Of a DNA stretch of 64,000 nt, positions 45,901 to 56,643 are shown piece after piece. A program made the position numbers and the translations under genes. Origin of the DNA: Corythucha ciliata. Its lineage: Eukaryota > Arthropoda > Insecta > Hemiptera > Tingidae. How positions within the stretch are numbered: the first letter of the stretch is position 1; the number at the start of each line of letters is the position of its first letter. The notes beneath the pieces were generated by a model. The model was not told the origin of the DNA, searched no databases, and saw only the letters and a list, made by a program, of their open reading frames with translations. The stretch lies in the NCBI GenBank assembly GCA_038030265.1, contig CM075939.1, forward strand, positions 51,565,253 through 51,629,252, read 5' to 3'.

Positions 45901-48900
45901 TTTAAAGCCTCTGAAGTCATAAGATAGAGAAATGGAGGGCTTCTTTCCTGGGACATTGATCCACAAACTGGAAATTACGTCCTGACGCACATCACATCAA
46001 ACGCAGAATCTATTTGTCTCCCTCTCCCCATCAATTTGATTAGTTTTAATGTTTAGGGGATGGAAATGATAAGGTGGATAGGTACTGACAGTCGCTCCTT
46101 GTGGTCCTGTGGTTCTGTTCCAGCAAGGTGTTCTGGTCATTTTCGGAGCATAGTTGCCATAGCACCAGCCAATAAAATTTTAGTTGATTACATTATATTG
46201 GCTAATCCCATGGCAACTCTGCTCCAAACATGTTCAGAACACTTTTGCTGTGACATACCAAATAAATCAATCTGGCGGTTCGTTATTTATCGTGAAGTGA
46301 CTTGTGTGTGGGGGGGGGGGGCGCGCGTTATAACGCTTCCAAAGATCTTTAAAGGGGAGAAATAAAAAAATGAATAAAAATTAAGACAGCCAAAAACATT
46401 TCTCGTTGAAATAGGTCGTTCTAAATTATTCCTTTGTTCAACAGGTTCTAGACGAATTAAACCTATCGATGGAAGCGATGCTCATGCCCGATCCAACACC
46501 CTCCGAACTGACCACCGAGGCCCTCATGTCGCCGGCCACTTGTTCCGTCGATTCGGGATTTTCCTCATCGTCCACCGGTACGAACAGTCTGGGTCGATGC
46601 GCAGCGGCGGCGGGCCTCCTTCTCGTCAATGGTAACGGTGGCGGCGGCGGTAACGGTGGCACGAAAAAGAAATCTCCTCACGGCTTTTGGCGAAAACTCC
46701 AAGGTTTGGGCTCGTCGTCATCGTCGCTCGCCAGTCAGAAACAGAGTGCAACAGGTGAGCGATCAACCGTCGTCTACTCTGGACAGGGTGACTTCGTCAA
46801 AATATTTATTAATTAAAACAAATGTTTTGATGGCGTTTTTGGTTAGTGAGGGTGGTGAAGAGGTTGTTTTGGGGTGTCAAAAATTCAAAGTCAATTTTTC
46901 GTGGTGCATAAATAGGAGCGAAAAAATCGCACAGCCCCATCCAGCCACGATCATTCTGTTCTCGTGATTTCATTTTTATTTTTATTTTGTTTTTATGTGT
47001 AGGTCCCACCACTTTTTTTTTTCTTTTAATAGCAAAGTCGAGAGTTCCTTGTTATTTTTCTGATCAAAAATGTGATATTTTAATTTTTAAATTTTGCCCA
47101 CCTTAGCGTTTAAGTATACGTAAGTACGTTAGACCAGTCAAATATTTAGAGAGAAAGTATATACAAATCTAAAATTCAACTAGATTTTTAAGCCAAAGGA
47201 AAATAAAAAGAAGAGAAATTTTTTTGTAATGTTTTTTGGTGACTGGACTTTAAAATGTAACCAGATCGCCATTTTGTACATTTTCTAATTGAAGAAGAAA
47301 AAAACTGGTGTACATAAATTTGTTTTCCGAATTTAAACATCTTGTGGGTTTATTCTCCTTGATTTCCTCCCATTTTCCTCCATTATGATTTTATTTAATT
47401 AATAATTTTTTATTTCGTTTGTTCTACGAAACAAACATGCAAGATGATTAAATTCATTTTTTTTTTAGTTTCTCTTCTTTTTATTCTTATTATTTTAGTT
47501 TTTATTTTAAAATCCTAACCATATGCTCCCCCCCCCCTCACATTAGGCGTTTACCTACAGCCACCCTCGCTAGAAAATGCCCATCTTGGAATTTTTTGGT
47601 TGTGGTTCAAGTGGAAACTTCCTTCTCCTTTTTCTACGACGCGTACAACACATTGATGGGGGGGGGGGTAACGTATCATTAAGTCTAGAAGGTCGGGAGC
47701 CTCTTTTGGCCCCAGGGGGGGTTTCTTTCCACCACAGGAAACACACAACGCGTGCATACTCCTCAAGACGAATCCCCCCCCCCCCATTCATACACACACA
47801 CGGTCAGTTTTTGTTGGGTGGTATCTTCTCACCTATAATTTAAAATCAATCACAAATCAATTTTTCTTCTTAGATTATTATGGTTGGGGGAGGGGGAATT
47901 TTTTAAAGAGGACTATCGTGTTGGACGCGTTTTTTAAATAGGTTTCGGTTGATTTTGATGAGTGCCTGGAACATGGGGAGGAAAGAAGTGATTGTAGGGA
48001 CTGTATTTTTCGTATAATTTGACAATAATTTGTAACAAACTATAACAAAAAAAAAGATTTTAAAAATTCTCTCTCGGGTCAAAACCACAATTAGACGAGT
48101 AATTAAAGCAGAGGCGAGAACACGGTTCAGTTAGAGAAGTGTGTGGACTCAGGCACCGGGACAGAGGGGTTGGAGGGGGGCTCTCTTTTCGTGTTGTTGC
48201 TTTTAATGGTGAGTATGTGTACTCTCATCCTTTTTGAAGTTATTTACCTCTTTCATCCCCCCTGGGTGGCTCCAGGTTAAAACGGGATAACACGGTGCGA
48301 AAAGTGGTTTAAAACAGTTACATTGCTGATGGTGTGAAGCCGGGGTGACAGGTATGCCTGTGTTGAGAATCAGGGTGAATGAACCGGTGAAGGGCGGGCG
48401 GGATCGTGAAGCGCGAACATCATGAGGTTTTTGGTTGTCCCCCTTTTTTGACGGTTAAAGCGACCGACCTGGGTTTCGCTTTGAAAAGGGTGCTATTGTG
48501 AGACGTAAGGTATTTAAATTTCATGTTCGGCAGTAGAGTTGGAAGAGGAACACAGGAGCTAGCAAAAATGCATTGTGAAAATGCTTTTTTCAACCCCGGA
48601 AAACGCATCAGAGGGGTCGTGCAGCATTGAACGAAATCATCGATTTGATTTCATTGGCTTATTTAAACTGAAATGCCATTTAAGGCCCGTTTTCACCAAT
48701 TTCTTTGACCATGACCAACGACTAATCATGATTACAATTTAAACAGTTCATTAGACTTCATATTCAATAGTCGCTATAGATAATTAATCAAATCATTTTT
48801 ATAGCGATTTCCATTCAACGCACTACACAAGTGTAATGTAGCGTTCTCTCCATAAACATACGTTTCTATTCAGAGAGGACGAGTGGAAAAACTTACACCA

Positions 48901-51900
48901 CACTAGTGTATTGCATTAAATGGAAAACGCCATTAAACGCGATCAATTCCAGCCCAAAAATCTCCCCTAGTGGGCTGGGCCTGTTTTTCCAGTATATTCA
49001 GGTGGGTGAACCCACCTGAATGTTATTGGTCGGAATTTGTTTTCAAAGCGGAAATCGTGCTGAATTTTATATGATTGGATATTTCTATTTTCTGGCCACG
49101 CCTAGTGGTTATTTTTGCCTCTCTCACATTTCGTGAGGAAGGGGGGTGGGGCTCCTCCAGTATATTCATTCCTCTATGGTCTGAAGCTGCGTCCACACTA
49201 GAAACAATTTCCTTTTCTTTAGTTGGAAGCAACGATGTATAAAAGAACTGGATTGCTCATCACTGCTGATAAAGAATAGCCATAAAATAAGCTCCCTAAT
49301 GGATGAGAGGGTTGGAATTTCAAATTAAATACCGGAAGAGAGTTGTGTTGCCATAACTAAACAAGGAGAGGGACAGGGTGATTGTTTATCAGGGGGTGAC
49401 CTGCTCCCTCCACGCCCCTCCAGTCCGCTGTGAGCAATCCAGGTTTATACATCGCAGAATCGATCTTGGGACGGTGGAAGAGCTGAAAACTTAACTATAG
49501 TTGAACCACTCTGATGAAATTTTTTAAGCATAATTTCCAGATGTAAATGAACCTAATCATATGTAATACAAATTGGTTTTATTGATTTCTAGGTCCCATA
49601 TTAGAATGTGGTTCAACTATAACTATATTTTAAGAAAACTTCACTACTATATCTTGCTAAACTATTCTGCTGCATGAACACAGAGCACATTTTTAGAAAT
49701 TTGTGTCTTACGTCAATGGGAATTGTGTCAGACGCTGAATTACAGCCAATAACAGCGATTTCCATTCGACACACTACACAAGTGTGGTGCCGCGTCCTCT
49801 CCACAATGTTTCAATTCAGAGAGGACGGGTGTATGACTTTGAATGGAAAACGCTATAAGTGTCGCGGGACACTCGAATATGCGATACATGTGTGGCCCCT
49901 CCTAAGGCCCATATGACAAGTCGTTCCCAACGATATATGTAGAAACCTGGATTGCTCACTGCGGACTGGAGGGGCAAGGAGGGGGCAGGTCGTCCCCTGA
50001 TAAACAATCACCCTGTCCGTCTCCTTGTGTAGTTATGGCAACCCGGTTCTTATTTTGAAACTCCACGCCTCTCACCCACTTGGGAACTTATTGATTGCCA
50101 TTCTTTATCAGCAATGATGAGCAATCCAGTTCTTTTATTATATCGTTGGTTGTTCCTCGAGCCTTCCTCAACCTCAAAGATCTCTCACAAACTGGAAAAA
50201 TTATAAAATAACACGTGATTCCACTGTTTGCGAGGGAGGTTGATGTTGAGGAAAGTTTATTTATTCATTTATTTATGTGTTTATTTCAAATATTTATCCA
50301 GCTCTCGAAAAGCAAACTTGAGGAGAGAGCCGGAGTTAGGCACAAATGCATGAAACAATACTGAAACATAAGGCCCGTATTCAGAAACCAACCTTGGACT
50401 TTAGGTCTCCTGAAAGCGCTTCAAAAAAGATGACACATTTTTATAAACCAACTGGTTTCAACTCCTTTAGTTAAGGCCTCGTAAAGGTAGAGAACCTATC
50501 ATCAGACAGGTAAAATCACAGATGCCATGTTCGCTCTTATCAATTATCAGTCTTGTAAAATCCACCTTTTGTTGATGTCAACAAACTACCCCCAACCATT
50601 CTTATTAAACTGATAAGAACGAATATGGCGCCGTATGCGTCTACTCGTCTTTAAAGGTTCCTTAGTAAAGGTGGGTTTCTGAATACGGCCCATAATAATC
50701 ATAAACAAGTTAATATGTTTGAGGAACGACGCGACGTATCATACGAGCCTAAGGCCTATAATTTTATGGACGTTCCTTGAGGTCTTAAATAACTTGAACC
50801 GAGAATTAGCGAATTTTCTCGGAAAATTGTACCGAGTAACCGCGAATTAGCGTATTTTCCCAATTTCAGCCCGAGTATTGGCTCTTTTTTTGAACTTTCA
50901 TCCGCGTGCTTGCTCCAGCTCCAAGAAAATCGCATTAGCCCGCCTTTTCAACTTAAGTCGCCTCAGGGCCTATACAGAAACTGGGGAACTGCGGATTATA
51001 GCGTATTTTCTCTATTTTAATCGGGAAGTTGCCTCCAGAAGCCGTGAATTAGTAGTTTTCATAATTCCAGTAGTGAACTAGCTTTCAGAGTAGGGAATAA
51101 CGCCTTTTCCCAATTCGGTGAAGGACTCACCGTACACCCCATAGGACCCCTGGACCCCGTACCCCATGCATCTAGGGATCGAGAAAGACTGATCTCATTC
51201 TTGAAGCGCAAGGAAATCTTTAAGACTCAAGTTGAAACACTTTTTTTTTAAAAAAATGTCAAAAAATTCGTCAAAATCTCCCAGGAGCTATTTACTAGGC
51301 GAGTTCGTCGAAAATTGTTCGAAATTCGGAAGATCCCGCGTGTCTTCGGATTTCTAGACTAGGGAAACTCATGATGGATTTTTGATCAGACGAGCCACTG
51401 AATGAGTTCTCACTGTGATGACTCGTTTTCAGGGACTGCACGCTGTGTCCACGCCATCCGACGGGTCTTGAGGTTCAAAAAAGTGTGAACGCTCGAGGAC
51501 GTTGATGCGGGGCGCTCGGTATAGTAGAGAAAATCTGTCGAAACCAGCGACAACGTGAAACACTAAGATATTGGGCATTTCAAGGGGTGCCGACGCCACT
51601 CCTCCCCTTAGGTCCGTTTTGGCCGCAGGACCGGCTGCATTTATCAATTGTGTGTTGTCCGAGGGACTTATAAATACCTCGCTCACGGCTCCTCAAATCT
51701 ATTTATTCTTTCCAGCAAACTCAGGAGACGGGTCATATTCTCCTTTGAGAAGCTGGGGAAAGATATCCTATCGTCACCAAAAATGGTGTATCTGTCCGCC
51801 GCGTAGCCGTCACACTCGCATACGACGTGCTCCGCGGTTTCCTCAGCCTCCCCACACCTTTCGTCCTCTACTGCCCCCATGATTGACAGATGCCTATTAA

Positions 51901-54900
51901 GGGCGTAATGTCCTGTATACATCCCTACTACCCGCCTAAGCTTAACCCGTGTTAGTCCCAGCAACCATGCCGAAGCTTCCTGGTCTTCCTCATTGATTCC
52001 CAGTTTTGCTTACCGGCACCCGGGTTCAGTCCGCCATCTCCTCAGGGCTTGGTCACTGGCCCAGGCCCTTATCTCCCTCAAGACCACCCTTCGGGCAATG
52101 CCCACCGATGGTTCAGGTCCTATTACCGGCTGGTCCGCGCCACGCTTGGCCAGCTCGTCTGCTTTTTCATTTCCCTGCCATCCTCTATGACCCGGGATCC
52201 ATCCCAACGTTAGGGAGTTCCCTTCGCCCTGGAGGTCCCGTATCCCTACTCTGCAACTCGCCACGGCCGCTGAGTCCACCACAGGTTTGGTGATAACTCC
52301 ATGTTTACTTTTCGGCCGAGTGAGGTGAAACTCGCCTGGTCCGTTAATCGTGCAGCGAGGATTTCGAGGTCGGCAGAGCACCGAAGGCCGTCCTTGTATA
52401 CAGGATAAAGTCCCCCATTAGGCATTAATGACGGAGGATGGTGTGTCGGGCAAATTTATCGGCTAACTTTGCGTTCACTGAAACCCCCCCCCCTACGTAG
52501 TTCTTCTTCCATCGTCTTCTAAAAATGTCTCAAGCCCTGCGGTGCATCACGCTAGGGGAATCTTGCGGGTATTCCTCCATTTCCTGAGTCAGCAAAGTGA
52601 CCTTCCTACCTTACCATATCTTTGCATTAGGTGATATTAAGGGTGAGATGAGTTTGGTGTGGTGTGGTGGTGATGGAGGGGGGTGGGTTAATGGAAGGAT
52701 CCTTTTAACAGAACATGAAGAAGAACAAGATGAAGACGAAGTAAGGAAACAGCTGCTAGTTGGACTGGTTTACCCATGAGAAAGAGGAGCTTGCAGAGGA
52801 GGACCTTAAAGTGGTACAGTTGGGTGTGGATTAAAATGAACACCGCCTGGTAGCTCGGCTAGTTTTTTTTTTACGCGTCAAGGATGAGATTTTATTTCCT
52901 AATAGCACTTATTTCTCTTACTTTTATCGAGGGTGGAATTTTCATAAAATATGATCCCCCCCTCACCTCATCCTAACTCTGAAACTCTTCAAAGGCCGCC
53001 CGTCATGGTTCAGGAGGGGTGGATTAGGTTGTTTTAATGCAGTTCACCTGTCCCTCTCATTGCCCTTGAATGGTTTGAAAATAGCTTGATATTTCAAGTT
53101 TTCTTTTCATTTTATTAATGGTCAAGGGTTATAAACTTGACTTTTAACTTAATTATTACATTTATTTCCGAGAATAACCCGCCGACTCTGTGAATGAATG
53201 GGGGGGGGGGTTGGCAAATAACTCATTTCAGGCGAGTTCAATAAGCGAAAAATACCTCCCCCTCCCTTGACCACCCACTCGTAGCCTACCTTAGAAAAAA
53301 CTTTTCCTTGAAAATAGAGTCCACGCCTACAGGAGAATGAGTTATTGAATTTTATCGGGCTTAATTACCCGTCCATAACCAGAACAACGAAGTTAGGAAG
53401 TGACCCGAGTGTACTTCCAGAGTGAAGTTGGTGGGAGTCCCCCCCTCCATCACCACATCCTCTTGTAATAGTCCCGTGCCCACTTTTTTAACTTTTTCCT
53501 ATTGAGTGAGCGCATTCAAGGTATGTTATGACTTTTTCCATTTTTGTCTCAATTTCGAGGTGCTAAGTAAATGGTTACGTGAAATTTTTATTGAAATCAA
53601 CTGTTTTGCACAAACGGACCGTGTTCCTTTTACGCGAGTGTTTCACGGGGGCAAGTGTAATGCGGGCGCTGGACGTCGGCTGGATATGCCAAAAAAGGGT
53701 ATGTTTGAAGCGTGTTCAATCTAACAAGGATGTGACGCAATTTTGATGTTTGAGCTAAAAACGGCGTAAAAATTTACTTAAAGGAAATGATGAACGACTT
53801 CAAAAAAGTCTGTTGAGACGCAATTATTCTTAGTAGTGTGTTGGGATTAATTTTATTGTGTGTATCACCTGCATAATTAACTTGATTTTTTATGATTGTT
53901 TTTTATTCGATAGTTGAACGTCGATGGGAAGAAAGTTCGTCACACGAGCAGTCCAGGCGAAGCTCATGTTCTGACGTTGACTTATCCTCAGGGGATGAGA
54001 GCAACAAGTGTGTTCATGGCGTTACACCTCCTCTACCCTACAAAGGTTTTTTACAAAGCAATTTTTCTTCTTTTTTAAGGTGTCTCGACAGTAAAAGTAG
54101 AATGGGCTCGAAAAGGTGCATCTGCCGGCGGAATTCACCAGAACCTGGAGGTACCGGCTGCGGCGGCGACGGCGGTTCCATGCCCACACCGCAGGGGCGG
54201 CTCGCTCGGTGGTTTTCCATTAAAAAACAGGGTGGAGGAGGAAGTGGCGGTTCAAGCTGCGGCCCAAGTTTGGACAATGAGCCTCGAGGGAAAATGCCTC
54301 TTCTACCGGAGGTTGGAAGATAAAAAATATCGCTGTTTGATTTTTTTGGTGAGTTATGATGACTAACTTTTTCTTCTTTTTTTATAGGAAGACGAAAGTT
54401 CTTTAACTCATCGTAGGGGCATTACTCCGAGTCTCCCCCCTCCACCACACAATTTAAACCCGAATCAAATTAAATTAAGACATATAGTAGACGCAATAGT
54501 GCAATCTGAGAACTCGTATTTATCCACACTGTGGAGGCTAGTCTACGTAAGCCCCCCCCCCTCCTAATTCCTCACCGCTAAAAAAAAACTGTGAAAATGA
54601 CGTGTTTTTTCTCCCACAGGAATACAAAAAACCTCTCGAAGAATCGAGTCCTGCCATTCTAAGTTCAGCCAAAATTCAAACTCTATTCCATCGTGTCCCC
54701 GAGATTCTCCAGTGTCACAAATTGTTCAATATCGCCCTGTCGGATGCTGTGGCCAACTGGGATCGTGAGCATCGAATCGGTGATGTATTCGTCGCATCGT
54801 TCTCAAAAGCCGTCGTCCTTGACATTTATTCGGATTTTATCAATAATTTTTCAATGGCCATGGATTTGGCTCGATCTGAAGCGAAAAAGAAGCCGGCGTT

Positions 54901-56604
54901 GGCAGAGTTTTTCAAGGTAACAATAACGGTGTTAATTCAGAAACAGAACGGCCGGGATACAGCTAAAAAAATATTTTGTTTCAGACTCGCCAGAGTAAAT
55001 CCCACGACAGGATGTCATTTTTTGGACTCATGGTCAAACCAGTACAACGATTCCCTCAGTTTATACTCTTTTTACAAGTAAGACCTCCATCCCCCCCCCC
55101 CCACACAGATTCAATAAATAAGTTTTTCTGTCTTCTTTCCCACCCAGGACCTTCTACACAACACAGGACAGGGTCACCCTGAACGAATGGCCCTTCAATT
55201 GGCCCTCACGCAGCTTGAATCACTCGCCGAGCTGTTGAACGAACGGAAACGCGAAGCTGAACAGGCCCAAGCATTCCGTCAAATGATGCGCTCGGTGTCA
55301 GCTAAAATGCCGGCTGCGGCGGCTCAACATAAATATTTGATAAGACACGACGATGTTACGCAATTGGTTAGTCGTTTTATTTATTTATTTATTTGTTATT
55401 ATTATTATTATTTTGAAGAAACAAAAGTACCTGTCGAAAACTCGACAGAAAAATTCCCAAAGCAGGAACTCATTTCGTCCTATCCGGTTCTTTAAGTTCT
55501 GTAGACATAGCCCATCCCCCTCATAACTATGAGCCCCCCCCCCCCAACGCTCAAGCCGAACAAAACCAGTTTTTTGCAAATTTTTTTGCTTTTCGAATGT
55601 CCAAATGCACGAAATTTTGGATTTGACTGATGCAGCGAAACTTCCGAATGTTTTTTTTTTTTTTTTCTTGACCGAGTCCCACGAAATTGCTTTTAGACAT
55701 AGGCCTAATATACTTTTTTACATACTTTTTATTTATTTATTTATTTTTACATCCTTTTTTGTAGACATCGGCCGAGATGTTTTTTTTTTATTAGACAAGC
55801 CGGTGAACTTTCATTCAACTCCGCAATATTTCATCTTTAAAAAAGTCGCACGATTGTTTTGTTTTTTTTTTTTTTTTGGGTGAACCAAATCCAATAAATT
55901 GGGTTTGAATGGTCCAACCCTGCAAAAGTATTTCTGTCTCCTTTCCCAACCCAGGACTTTTTACACAACACAGGACAGGGTCACCCTGAATGACCCTTCA
56001 ATTGGCTCTCACGCAGCTTGAATCACTCGCCGAGCTATTGGACGAACGGAAACGCGAAGCTGAACAGGCCCAAGGGCGCACAACACGCGAATTTGCTTTA
56101 TGAATTGGTCAATAGCGTGAAATTATATGCTTTTGTAACAGCGAAAGCCACAAAATTGCTTTTTGTGTGCGGGCCTCTGTGACGAGAAATTCCCGTGTGA
56201 CGCTCTAACTCGCGAAATTGTTTGTTTTTTTTTGGGATAGCCGACCCCGATGAAATTGGTTTCGAGTAGATCAATCCTGAGAAATTTTGTTTTGGAAAGG
56301 ACCCACAGATCCGAAAAAATTGCTCTTTAAATTTGCCAACCACGATAAATTGCTTTTTGAATGGGACAAAAGCGTGAAATTTTGTTTTTGTAGAAATTAT
56401 AAATTGATCTTTTAAGGTGAATCAACACCGCAAAGTTCGTTTTGAATGAGCAAACTTCGCAAAAATTGATCTTTGAAATGAGCCAAAAAGCTGACGCATG
56501 TGAACCTGGCACAACACATGTCAGAAAATTTACCGAAAAATGAATCAATCGTTTGTTTACGTTTGTTTTGCCAAAATTATCGTTTGTTTACCATTTTGAA
56601 TATC

Positions 56605-56643
<39 letters not shown>

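Larger units (their letters stand above)
39951..46444 (+). other. RhoGEF intron 1 (6.5 kb), TE-rich
   Basis: It carries two abutting palindromes (40550-41072), a foldback element with a nested MITE (41075-42600), a 21-bp minisatellite (about 43030-44080), an inserted MITE (45154-45595) and a hairpin element (46122-46249). No nested gene is seen. Confidence 0.8.
46755..53913 (+). other. RhoGEF intron 2 (7.2 kb), TE-rich
   Basis: It contains MITEs at 48804-48930, 49233-49454, 49497-49621, 49755-49853, 49931-50145 and 50372-50691, degenerate repeats at 50790-51115 and a non-LTR fragment at 51683-52380. G or C runs are frequent (47528, 47659, 47774, 53200). The stretch 46760-48800 shows only AT-rich and simple-sequence DNA. 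Confidence 0.75.
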
